Assembly (NCBI GenBank): GCA_002500765.1
Contig: DLSX01000121.1
Location: forward strand, 1-28,350
Direction of reading: 5' to 3'
DNA length: 28,350 nt
Source: Neorhizobium sp. UBA7851
GTDB lineage: Bacteria; Pseudomonadota; Alphaproteobacteria; Rhizobiales; Rhizobiaceae
This document shows, piece after piece, positions 19,601-27,117 of the stretch (the first letter of the stretch is position 1; each line of letters opens with the position of its first letter). Position numbers and translations under genes: made by a program. The notes under the pieces were generated by a model. That model was not told where the DNA came from. It did not search any database and worked only from the letters and a program-made list of their open reading frames with translations.

Positions 19601-20713
19601 CTAATCGATCCGCTTACCTGTTTCAGGGTCGAAAACGACCGCCTTGTCGAGATTGAAGACGAAACGGAAGCTCTGGCCGGGCTCCACCATGGTTTCAGCG
19701 CGGGCACGGCCGGTAAAGGTCGTACCGTCGAGTTTTCCGGTAACGAACGTGTCGGACCCCGTCGGCTCGACGATCGTCACGTCCGCATCGATCCGGGCGC
19801 TGGCCGCAGCATTTGCATCGGCCGAGCCTTCGTCGGAGATCGCTTCCGGGCGCAGGCCAAGGATAACCTGCTTGCCTTCGGGAATGGCCGAGGTGACCGA
19901 CGGCGGAACCTTCACCGTCACGCCCTGCCCGCCTGCGCCGAACAGCTGGATACCGCCGGCAACCGCCGTGCCCTTCAGCATGTTCATTGCCGGCGAGCCC
20001 ATGAAATCGGCGACGAAAAGATTGGCCGGACGGTTGTAGATTTCCGCAGGCGTGCCGACCTGCTGGACGATGCCTTCCTTCAGAACGACGATCTTCGTCG
20101 CCAGCGTCATCGCCTCGATCTGGTCGTGGGTGACGTAGATCATGGTGTTCTTCAGCGACTGATGCAGGCGCTTGATCTCGACGCGCAGTTCCGAGCGAAG
20201 CTTGGCGTCGAGATTGGAGAGCGGTTCGTCGAAGAGGAAGACGTCGACATCACGGACAAGCGCGCGACCGATCGCGACGCGCTGGCGCTGGCCGCCGGAA
20301 AGCGCTGCCGGCTTGCGCTGCAGGAGCGGTTCGATCTGCAGGATGCCGGCGGCGCGGGCGATGCGCTTTTCGATCTCGTCCTTGGGCATGCCGGCGACTT
20401 TCAAGCCGAAGGAGAGGTTCTTTTCGACCGTCATCTGCGGATAAAGCGCATAGGACTGGAAGACCATGCCGATGCCGCGGTCCTTGGGTTCTTCCCAGGT
20501 GACGTTGCGGTCCTTGATGAAGATCTGGCCGTCGGTCGGCTCCAAGAGGCCGGCGATGCAGTTGAGCAATGTCGACTTGCCGCAGCCGGAGGAACCGAGC
20601 AGGACGAGGAATTCACCGTCCTTGATATCGAGATCAAGGTTCTGGAGGACGGTGACTGCACCGAAGGACAGAGACAGGTCACGAATGGAGACGGAATTGG
20701 AGAGGTCGGTCAT
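19601..20713 (-). CDS. Sugar ABC transporter ATPase (UgpC/MalK type)
   Basis: This 370-residue ATPase powers the CUT1 sugar importer encoded upstream. Walker A is LLGSSGCGKST, the Q loop is VFQSYALYPQMTV, the signature is LSGGQRQRVAIGRAL, and Walker B with D loop is VFLFDEPLSNLDAKLRSELR; the switch His is in YVTHDQIEAMTLA. Residues after about 240 form the OB-fold regulatory domain (TOBE) of MalK-type proteins (GLRPEAI). ATG 20713 is chosen, with AGGGG nine bases upstream; a TTG at 20716 is the codon directly before it. It is last in the binding protein-permease-permease-ATPase operon, 6 bases after the second permease gene. One such ATPase can serve several importers. Confidence 0.95.
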   Translation of the reverse strand: MTDLSNSVSIRDLSLSFGAVTVLQNLDLDIKDGEFLVLLGSSGCGKSTLLNCIAGLLEPTDGQIFIKDRNVTWEEPKDRGIGMVFQSYALYPQMTVEKNLSFGLKVAGMPKDEIEKRIARAAGILQIEPLLQRKPAALSGGQRQRVAIGRALVRDVDVFLFDEPLSNLDAKLRSELRVEIKRLHQSLKNTMIYVTHDQIEAMTLATKIVVLKEGIVQQVGTPAEIYNRPANLFVADFMGSPAMNMLKGTAVAGGIQLFGAGGQGVTVKVPPSVTSAIPEGKQVILGLRPEAISDEGSADANAAASARIDADVTIVEPTGSDTFVTGKLDGTTFTGRARAETMVEPGQSFRFVFNLDKAVVFDPETGKRID

Positions 20714-20719
20714 CAAGGC

Positions 20720-21664
20720 TTACCCCTTTACTGCGCCGGCGGCGATGCCGCGAACGAACAGCCGGCCGGAAACGAAATAGACGATGAGCGGAACGGCGCC
20801 CGTCAGAAGCGTCGCTGCCATGTTGACGTTGTATTCCTTCACCCCCTGGACGGAGTTGACGATATTGTTGAGCTGGACGGTCATCGGATAGGTATCGGGC
20901 CTCGTGAAGACGACGCCGAACAGGAAGTCGTTCCAGATGCCGGTGACCTGAATGATGATCGCGACGACGAAGATCGGCAGCGACATGGGCAGCATGATGC
21001 GGCCGTAGATCTGCCAGAAGCCTGCGCCATCGATGCGCGCCGCCTTGAACAATTCCTCCGGCAGGCCGGCGAAATAGTTGCGGAAGAGCAGTGTGAGGAT
21101 CGGCATGCCGAAGATCGTGTGGACGATGACGAGCCCGGTCAGCGAGCCATAGATGCCGATTTCGCGCAAGATGATGACGAGCGGATAGATCATCACCTGA
21201 TAGGGAATGAAGGCGCCGATGATGAGGACGGAGAAGAACAATTCCGAGCCCTTGAAGCGCCAGTTGGCGAGCGCATAACCGCTGACCGAGGCGACCGCGA
21301 TCGAGACGATGACGGAGGGCACGAGAATGCGCACCGAATTCCAGAAGCCGCGGGAAAGGCCGTCGCAATTCAAGCCCGTGCAGGCCTCGGCCCAGGCCTT
21401 CACCCAGGGCTCGAAGGTGATTTCCATCGGCGGCGAGAAGATGTTGCCGAGGCGCACTTCCGGCATGCCCTTCAATGAGGTGACAACCATCACGTAGAGC
21501 GGCAGGAGGTAATAGAGTGCTGCCAGGCCGAGAATGCCGTAGATCATGATGTTGCGGCGCGAGAGCGTTTTCCGCGGTCTCTTGCCACGCGGGCCGGAGG
21601 CAAGCTCGGTCCTGATCGGGTTCATCGCGGCGCCGGTCGCGTTGAGAATGGAGACGTTAGCCAC
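20720..21664 (-). CDS. Sugar ABC transporter permease 2 (MalG type)
   Basis: The 314-residue inner-membrane protein has six predicted membrane helices after a basic cytoplasmic N-terminus (GPRGKRPRKTLSRRN). The EAA loop that contacts the ATPase is ELFKAARIDGAGFWQIYGRI, followed by LPMSLPIF. The family (binding-protein-dependent inner membrane component, MalG side) is certain; the sugar is not. GTG 21664 has GGAGG eight bases upstream and overlaps the end of the first permease gene by 8 bases, indicating translational coupling. An ATG at 21625 is a weaker alternative. Confidence 0.94.
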   Translation of the reverse strand: MANVSILNATGAAMNPIRTELASGPRGKRPRKTLSRRNIMIYGILGLAALYYLLPLYVMVVTSLKGMPEVRLGNIFSPPMEITFEPWVKAWAEACTGLNCDGLSRGFWNSVRILVPSVIVSIAVASVSGYALANWRFKGSELFFSVLIIGAFIPYQVMIYPLVIILREIGIYGSLTGLVIVHTIFGMPILTLLFRNYFAGLPEELFKAARIDGAGFWQIYGRIMLPMSLPIFVVAIIIQVTGIWNDFLFGVVFTRPDTYPMTVQLNNIVNSVQGVKEYNVNMAATLLTGAVPLIVYFVSGRLFVRGIAAGAVKG

Positions 21665-22595
21665 GCTTCTTCCCTCCGAATTCGAGATAGGCCCAGGGGA
21701 TGATGATGATGGCGACGGTGAGCAGCATCATGGTGGATGCGGCAAAGCCCTGCCCCAGATTCTGTGCCTGAAACATGTAGTCGTAGACATATTTCGCCGG
21801 CACTTCCGATGCGTTCCCGGGACCGCCCGACGTCTGCGCCACGACGAGATCATAGAGTTTTACGATGCCGCTGCCGATCAATACGAGCGTGGTGATGAAG
21901 ACCGGGCGCATCATCGGGATGACGACGAAGAGGTAGGTCCGCCACATCGGGATGCCGTCGACACGGGCTGCCTTCCAGATGTCCTCGTCGATGCCGCGCA
22001 GGCCGGCGAGCATCAGGCACATGACGAGCCCTGTCCCCTGCCACAGACCTGCTATCAGGATGCCGTAGATGACGATGTCGGGATTGTAGAGCGGGTCGAA
22101 GGTGAAGCTTGTCCAGCCGAGCGAGCGGACGATGCCCTGCACGCCGAATTCCGGATTGAGGATCCACTGCCAGACGAGGCCGGTGACGATGAAGGACAGG
22201 GCGAAGGGATAAAGGAAAATGGTGCGGAAGGCGCTTTCGAAGCGGATCTTCTGATCCATCAGCGCCGCCAACACGAAGCCGACCACGAGCGAGAAGATCA
22301 GCGACAGGATGCCGTAGATCATCAGGTTCTGGATCGAGATGATCCAGCGGGACGAGGCCCAGAGGCGCTCATACTGGTCAAAACCGACGAAACTTGCCCG
22401 CGGCAGAAGCCTGGAATTGGTGAAGGAATAGATGACCGTCCAGACCGTCCCGCCGAAGAAGACGACGGCGGCGACAAGTATCATCGGGGTAAGCGCAATC
22501 TTGGAATTGAGATTGCGAAAGAACTGGTTGGGCCTGCCGGATGATTTCGGCATCGGTCTGGCCGCACCGGATTGTGACTGCGTGGGATGGGGCAT
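21657..22595 (-). CDS. Sugar ABC transporter permease 1 (MalF type)
   Basis: The 312-residue inner-membrane protein has six membrane helices, starting near residue 35 (IALTPMILVAAVVFFGGTVW). The EAA loop is DIWKAARVDGIPMWRTYLFV, followed by VIPMMRP. With the partner permease it forms the channel through which the bound sugar enters. The wording resembles glucose/mannose importers of the GtsABC type more than maltose importers, but this is an impression from sequence alone. ATG 22595 has a strong GAGGAGG site. It lies 104 bases after the binding-protein gene, with a hairpin in the gap. Confidence 0.94.
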   Translation of the reverse strand: MPHPTQSQSGAARPMPKSSGRPNQFFRNLNSKIALTPMILVAAVVFFGGTVWTVIYSFTNSRLLPRASFVGFDQYERLWASSRWIISIQNLMIYGILSLIFSLVVGFVLAALMDQKIRFESAFRTIFLYPFALSFIVTGLVWQWILNPEFGVQGIVRSLGWTSFTFDPLYNPDIVIYGILIAGLWQGTGLVMCLMLAGLRGIDEDIWKAARVDGIPMWRTYLFVVIPMMRPVFITTLVLIGSGIVKLYDLVVAQTSGGPGNASEVPAKYVYDYMFQAQNLGQGFAASTMMLLTVAIIIIPWAYLEFGGKKRG

Positions 22596-22639
22596 GGTTC
22601 CTCCTCGATCGACATGCGCAAGGCGCAGTCTTCCTTCCA

Positions 22640-22670
22640 GCCCCGCCCTCCTTGCGAAAAAGGGCGAGGC
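22640..22670 (-). terminator. Intra-operon hairpin between binding protein and permease
   Basis: GCCCCGCCCT (22640-22649) and AGGGCGAGGC (22661-22670) pair with one mismatch. Such a hairpin commonly stabilises the binding-protein mRNA and lowers permease expression; it could also be a partial terminator. Confidence 0.5.
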
Positions 22671-22699
22671 CAGTGCGGTTCAGGATCGTGATGGAGCTA

Positions 22700-23932
22700 T
22701 CAGTCAGCCGAGCCGATGATGGAGGCGAAACGTTCCTGCGCCTGTTCGGGAGTCATCGATTCCTTGGCGAAGAATTCGGCCATCAGATCTTCCTTCTGCT
22801 TCTGCGTGTCCGCGGAAACGAGCTGGTCGGTGCTGATGGCGGTGCTGCCCTTGGCGATGATGTCGATACCCTTCTTCATGCAGTCATTGGCAGCGGCGAG
22901 ATCGACGTCACCGCGGATCGGCACAGAACCCTTCTTAAGGTTGAAAGCGACCTGGACCTTGGGATCGACGATCGTTTCCGCCAGGACTTCCTGCGCTTTG
23001 GACTTTTCCTCGTCTTCGAGCAGCGGAAAATAAATGGCGTCGCCGCCGGTCGTCAGCGTCTGGTTCAGGCCTAGACCCGGAAGGCAGGTATAGTCCTTGC
23101 CAGCTGTCTGGCCGGCCTGCTGGAACTCACCTTGAGCCCAGTCCCCCATGATCTGGCCGCCGGCCTTGCCGGTGATGACGAGATTGGTGGCCTGGTTCCA
23201 GTCCTGAACGTTTGAGCCCTTAGCGAGCTTGCGGGCGTCATCCGCAGCCGCGAAAATCTTTGCCATTTCGGGGCCGGCCGCCGTCTCTTCGTCCTTGTCC
23301 TTGTAGACCTTGTTGTAAAGATCCGTTCCGCCGAGCGCGATGACCAGCGTGTCGAACAGGCCGTTGACCTGGAAAGCCGAGCCGCCGACGGCGAGCGGCT
23401 GAAGGCCGGCCTCCCGGAGCTTTGGACCGGCTGCGACGAACTCGTTCCAGTCCTTCGGCACGGGTACGCCCGCTTTTTCGAAGGCGGCATTGGAAAGCCA
23501 CAACCATTGCCAGGAATGGATATTGACCGGGGCGCAATAAATCTTGCCTTCAAAGGTACAGCTGTCGAGCAGGCTTGCAGGCTTGATGATGTCCTTCCAC
23601 TTGCCCTTTTCGGCGACGGCGCTCAGGTCGCGCATCAGGCCCGACTGAACGAGTTCCTCAGCCTGGCGGCCGTGGTTGAACTGGGTGGCTCCCATCGGAT
23701 CGCCGCCGGTGATGCGGCTGATCATGATCGGGCGCGCCGTGCTGCCGGAACCGGCAATGGCGCCATCGACCCATTTGTTGCCGGTCGCGTCGAATGCGGT
23801 TGCCAGCTCCTTCACGGCAGCCGCCTCGCCTCCCGATGTCCACCAATGCGTGACTTCCAGATCAGCGGCCATAGCTGCGCAAGGCAGCGCCGCGGTGGCA
23901 GCCAGAACGGCTGCAAATGCACGGATACGCAT
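22700..23932 (-). CDS. Sugar-binding protein of the ABC importer
   Basis: A 410-residue periplasmic solute-binding protein with a signal peptide (MRIRAFAAVLAATAALPCAA, cleaved before ADLEV). The mature start DLEVTHWWTSGGEAAAVKEL and the segment VNIHSWQWLWLSNAAFEKAG are typical of the CUT1 family 1 binding proteins for glucose/mannose or related monosaccharides (GtsA-like); the aromatic residues should stack on the sugar. There are three Cys in the mature protein. ATG 23932 has GGAGG six bases upstream. It is the first gene of the operon and the LacI-family gene is divergent. An operator-like palindrome (23948-23961) sits 15 bases upstream of the start, so LacI repression is likely, released by the sugar or a derivative. 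Confidence 0.93.
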   Translation of the reverse strand: MRIRAFAAVLAATAALPCAAMAADLEVTHWWTSGGEAAAVKELATAFDATGNKWVDGAIAGSGSTARPIMISRITGGDPMGATQFNHGRQAEELVQSGLMRDLSAVAEKGKWKDIIKPASLLDSCTFEGKIYCAPVNIHSWQWLWLSNAAFEKAGVPVPKDWNEFVAAGPKLREAGLQPLAVGGSAFQVNGLFDTLVIALGGTDLYNKVYKDKDEETAAGPEMAKIFAAADDARKLAKGSNVQDWNQATNLVITGKAGGQIMGDWAQGEFQQAGQTAGKDYTCLPGLGLNQTLTTGGDAIYFPLLEDEEKSKAQEVLAETIVDPKVQVAFNLKKGSVPIRGDVDLAAANDCMKKGIDIIAKGSTAISTDQLVSADTQKQKEDLMAEFFAKESMTPEQAQERFASIIGSAD

Positions 23933-23947
23933 GAGTCTCCTCCCTCA

Positions 23948-23961
23948 CTGAAACGTTGCAG
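23948..23961. promoter_or_regulatory. LacI-family operator at the binding-protein gene
   Basis: CTGAAACGTTGCAG is a near-palindrome centred on CG, of the LacI/PurR type. It shares CTG-N-AACGTT-N-CAG with the site at 24211-24224. A weak promoter (TTGCCT 23994-23989, TAGCTT 23971-23966, minus strand) lies just upstream, so bound repressor would block the start. Confidence 0.75.
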
Positions 23962-24125
23962 TAAAAAGCTAGGGCAAAGCCATAAAGGAGGCAAGCCCAC
24001 CGCTCCAAATTATTGCATGAACAGCAGGGAGAACAACCCAAGGGTGCTGATCTAAAATAGAATTCAGGTAAATAATTCTACAGAATACTGCCATAAGATC
24101 GATCCAAGCTCATTCCATTTCGCAT

Positions 24126-24146
24126 ATGCACAAAATCGATGTGCAT
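24126..24146. repeat. Inverted repeat in the lacI-type intergenic region
   Basis: ATGCAC (24126-24131) and GTGCAT (24141-24146) flank AAAATCGAT. It lies between the two LacI operators and may be an additional regulator site. The rest of this 331-base gap is AT-rich and shows no gene. Confidence 0.35.
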
Positions 24147-24210
24147 TCGCGTAATACCAACACTTGGTTGCGCTGCGAGGCATTTTCATCGAAGACCGTT
24201 TGAAAATTAC

Positions 24211-24224
24211 CTGTAACGTTTCAG
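24211..24224. promoter_or_regulatory. LacI-family operator at the regulator gene
   Basis: CTGTAACGTTTCAG, a near-perfect palindrome matching the operator at 23948-23961. It lies about 40-50 bases before the regulator's start and just upstream of a TAATAA hexamer (24234-24239), suggesting autoregulation. The two operators are 263 bases apart, so DNA looping is possible. Confidence 0.75.
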
Positions 24225-24263
24225 TTTTTTCTGTAATAACCAGATTGCGTCATTCAAAAGCCA

Positions 24264-25337
24264 ATGTCGGCAATCGATGCGAGCAGTATGATGGACGAGA
24301 TCAGAAAAACCTCTACACGCAATGTGACGAGCAACGAGCGCCCTACCCTCAAGACCATCGCCTTCATGACGGGGCTCGGGATTACGACCGTATCGCGCGC
24401 GCTGAAAGATGCGCCGGATATCGGATCGGAGACCAAGGAGCGCGTGAGACTGGTGGCGCGCCAGCTCGGTTACCAGCCGAACCGGGCGGGCGTGCGTCTC
24501 AGAACCGGCAAGACGAATGTCATCGCGCTGGTGCTGAGCATCGAGCAGGAATTGATGGGTTTTACCAGCCAGATGGTTCAGGGAATCTCGGAAGTGCTGG
24601 GGGGAACGCAATATCACCTCGTAGTGACGCCGCATTCCTTCGAGAAGGACCCGATGGTGCCGGTCCGCTACATTCTCGATACCGGTTCTGCGGACGGGGT
24701 GATCATATCGCGCATGGAGCCGGACGATCCGCGCGTGCGGCTGATGACGGAGCGCAACCTTCCCTTCGTCACCCATGGGCGGACCGATATGGGCATCGTC
24801 CACCCGTTTCATGACTTCGACAATGAGGCCTATGTCTATCAGGCAGTGGAGCGTCTCGTGCGACGCGGACGGCGGCGTATCGCGCTGCTTGCCCCGCTCA
24901 GCCGGTTTTCATACCAGATCCATAGCCGGATAGGTTTCGAGCGAGGCTTGGTGGATTTCCAGGCGACGGAAGTATCGATGGGGAGAATGACGACCGAAAC
25001 ACCGCTTGAGGAAATCCGCGCCTATACCGAACGCCTGTCGCGCCTTCCCGAACCGCCGGACGGCATCATTTCGCTCAGCGGTTCCGCATCGATCGCACTC
25101 GTGGCCGGTTTCGAGGCTGCGGGACGCAGACTGGGTCAGGAGATCGACATGGTCTCTAAACAGTCGGCCGAGTTCCTCAATTGGATCAGGCCGGAAATGC
25201 TGACAGTGACGGAGGATGTGCGTCATGCCGGCCAAGAACTCGCCAAGGCAGTTCTGGCGCGGATCGATGGCGTCGCGCCGGAACTGTTGCAAAGTATCGA
25301 CGGCCCGGTTTGGTCACAGATGGGACCGAAGGATTAG
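24264..25337 (+). CDS. LacI-family transcriptional regulator
   Basis: A repressor of 357 residues. The N-terminal helix-turn-helix is at about residues 28-50 (TLKTIAFMTGLGITTVSRAL), followed by the hinge helix around LGYQPNRAGVRLRTGKTN, the part that inserts at the central CG of the operator. The C-terminal periplasmic-binding-protein-like domain (about 85-350) binds the effector. An N-terminal extension of about 25 residues precedes the usual start; ATG 24264 has no clear ribosome site, and ATG 24288 or 24291 are alternatives. It is divergent from the sugar importer and two matching operators lie between them, so it most likely controls the importer and itself. A strong terminator follows. 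Confidence 0.93.
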   Translation: MSAIDASSMMDEIRKTSTRNVTSNERPTLKTIAFMTGLGITTVSRALKDAPDIGSETKERVRLVARQLGYQPNRAGVRLRTGKTNVIALVLSIEQELMGFTSQMVQGISEVLGGTQYHLVVTPHSFEKDPMVPVRYILDTGSADGVIISRMEPDDPRVRLMTERNLPFVTHGRTDMGIVHPFHDFDNEAYVYQAVERLVRRGRRRIALLAPLSRFSYQIHSRIGFERGLVDFQATEVSMGRMTTETPLEEIRAYTERLSRLPEPPDGIISLSGSASIALVAGFEAAGRRLGQEIDMVSKQSAEFLNWIRPEMLTVTEDVRHAGQELAKAVLARIDGVAPELLQSIDGPVWSQMGPKD

Positions 25338-25350
25338 CTCCATATCTTGC

Positions 25351-25379
25351 AAAAAGCCCGGCACCTGGCCGGGCTTTTT
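25351..25379 (+). terminator. Bidirectional terminator between the LacI gene and gnd
   Basis: AAAAAGCCCGGC (25351-25362) and GCCGGGCTTTTT (25368-25379) are perfect 12-base arms with a 5-base loop. The A run on one side and T run on the other serve both convergent genes. Confidence 0.93.
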
Positions 25380-25400
25380 CATGTCGGCTATAAAGTTCGA

Positions 25401-26834
25401 TCAGGCGAAATCGGCAAGACCGCTGCCCCAAGGGCCGTGATGCTTGTCGACGCCATCGAGACGGTCGAAGCCGTGGGCGCCGAAAAAGTCGCGCTGGGCC
25501 TGGATCAGGTTGGCTGTGCCCCTGCCCCGACGATAGGCGTCGAAATAGGAGAGAGCCGAGGTGAGCGCCGGAGCAGGAAGGCCGTTAAGCGCTGCATAGG
25601 AAACGATGCGGCGGAGCGCGCCGTCGGTTTCCTTGACCATCTGCGAGAAGGCCGGGGTGACGATGAGATTTGCCACGTTCGGATCCTTGGTGAAGGCCGA
25701 GGTGATCTCATCGAGAAACTGCGAACGGATGATGCAGCCAGCGCGCCAGATTTTTGCGATGGTCGGCATCGGCAGGTTCCAGCCGAACTCCTTCGAGGCT
25801 GCGGCCATGACCGCAAAACCTTGCGCATAAGCGCCGATCTTTGCGGCCAGCAGAGCCTGTTCGAGATCGGCCAGGAAAGCCATGCCATCCTTGGGCCGCT
25901 CCACCAGAGCCGGCTTGCCGAGGATCTTTTCGGCGGCCTGGCGCTCGGATTTCAGCGAGGAGATCACGCGGCCGGCGACGGCAGCCTCGATCGCGGTCGC
26001 GGCGACGCCCATGTTCTGGGCCTCGATGACCGACCACTTGCCGGTGCCCTTCTGGCCGGCCGAGTCGACGATCACGTCGACCATCGGTTTCTTGGAGATC
26101 GGATCGACCGCCTTCAAAACCTTTTCGGAGATTTCCATCAGGTAGGAATCGAGGCGACCCTCGTTCCAGCGACCGAAGACACCGCCGATTTCGGCAGCGT
26201 TCATGCCGAGGCCATCGCGCAGGATGCCGTAGATTTCAGCGATCATCTGCATGTCGGCATATTCGATGCCGTTATGGATGGTCTTGACGAAGTGGCCGGC
26301 GCCGTTTTCGCCGAGCCAGTCGACGCAGGGCTCGCCGTTGAACTTGGCCGAGATCGAGGTGAGCACCTTCTCGACACGCTTCCAGCTGTCTTCCGTGCCG
26401 CCGACCATGATCGACGGTCCGTGACGCGCACCTTCCTCACCGCCGGAAACGCCCATGCCGATGAAGGTCAGATCGCTGCCTTCGAGGCTCTTGAAGCGCC
26501 GCATCGTATCGCGGAAATTGGCATTGCCGGCATCGATCATGATGTCGCCGGAGGAGAGGTAGGGTTTCAGCAGTTCCATCTGCTGATCGACCGGATCACC
26601 GGCCTTGATCATGATGATGATCGGCCGAGGCGGACGGATGGCCTTGATGAAGTCTTCCATCGTTTCGCACGGGATGATCTGGCCCTGAAGAGCCCCGGCA
26701 TCCGCGTAGAATTTCTTCGTGACTTCTGTCGTGCGGTTGAAGACCGCGATCTTGTTGCCTTTTTCAGCGATATTGAGGGCAAGGTTGGCGCCCATGACGC
26801 CGAGACCGATTAGGCCGATTTCTGCCTGTTCCAC
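25401..26834 (-). CDS. gnd: 6-phosphogluconate dehydrogenase (NADP type)
   Basis: It oxidatively decarboxylates 6-phosphogluconate to ribulose 5-phosphate in the pentose-phosphate pathway (EC 1.1.1.44). The N-terminal Rossmann motif is IGLIGLGVMGANLALNIAEK, followed by FNRTTE, whose Arg suits NADP. Substrate-binding marks are GMGVSGGEEGARHGPSIMVG and the catalytic Lys region GHFVKTIHNGIEY; the helical C-terminal domain ends GLADFA. The open frame reaches ATG 26873, but that has no ribosome site. GTG 26834 has GGAGG eight bases upstream and gives the usual N-terminus VEQAEIGLIGLG and 477 residues, so it is chosen. It would supply NADPH. It is a single gene, convergent with the LacI gene. Confidence 0.96.
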   Translation of the reverse strand: MEQAEIGLIGLGVMGANLALNIAEKGNKIAVFNRTTEVTKKFYADAGALQGQIIPCETMEDFIKAIRPPRPIIIMIKAGDPVDQQMELLKPYLSSGDIMIDAGNANFRDTMRRFKSLEGSDLTFIGMGVSGGEEGARHGPSIMVGGTEDSWKRVEKVLTSISAKFNGEPCVDWLGENGAGHFVKTIHNGIEYADMQMIAEIYGILRDGLGMNAAEIGGVFGRWNEGRLDSYLMEISEKVLKAVDPISKKPMVDVIVDSAGQKGTGKWSVIEAQNMGVAATAIEAAVAGRVISSLKSERQAAEKILGKPALVERPKDGMAFLADLEQALLAAKIGAYAQGFAVMAAASKEFGWNLPMPTIAKIWRAGCIIRSQFLDEITSAFTKDPNVANLIVTPAFSQMVKETDGALRRIVSYAALNGLPAPALTSALSYFDAYRRGRGTANLIQAQRDFFGAHGFDRLDGVDKHHGPWGSGLADFA

Positions 26835-26964
26835 GGGAGGAGCCTCCGATTTTGTTGCGCCTTCTTTTGGCATTGGCGCGCCATGGGGGCAAGGGAGCGA
26901 TTGTCTGAATCGGCCATATTCCGCATTTGTCTGACCTCATAGCCGAACTCATGGTTTGGGCCTG

Positions 26965-27117
26965 TCAGCCTGGGCGGTCCTCACCGTCGTCGATAATGCG
27001 CCAGGCCGCGCCATCGAGATCCTCATACTGGCCGTTCTTCAACGACCAGAGAAAGGCTGCGAGCCCAAGGCCTCCGAGGAAAAGTGCTACGGGAATAAGA
27101 TAGATGAGCATGTTCAT
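26965..27117 (-). CDS. fixS: cbb3 oxidase assembly protein FixS/CcoS
   Basis: A 50-residue protein with one membrane helix (MLIYLIPVALFLGGLGLAAF) followed by LWSLKNGQYEDLDGAAWRII, the diagnostic CcoS motif, and an acidic tail. It is needed to insert cofactors (copper, heme) into cbb3-type cytochrome oxidase, the high-affinity oxidase for low oxygen and for nitrogen-fixing bacteroids. The ATG at 27117 overlaps the fixI stop codon as ATGA, so translation is coupled. An ATG at 27111 would remove two residues. It ends a fixGHIS-type operon whose earlier genes lie beyond the window. Confidence 0.93.
   Translation of the reverse strand: MNMLIYLIPVALFLGGLGLAAFLWSLKNGQYEDLDGAAWRIIDDGEDRPG

Noticed and set aside
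19550..21478. 642-codon ORF opposite the ABC transporter genes
   Set aside because: It runs across two real genes and their junction and shows no domain; the coding signal is on the other strand.
25347..26813. 488-codon ORF opposite gnd
   Set aside because: Antisense shadow of gnd; Asp/Arg/His-rich translation without any recognisable motif, starting inside a terminator.
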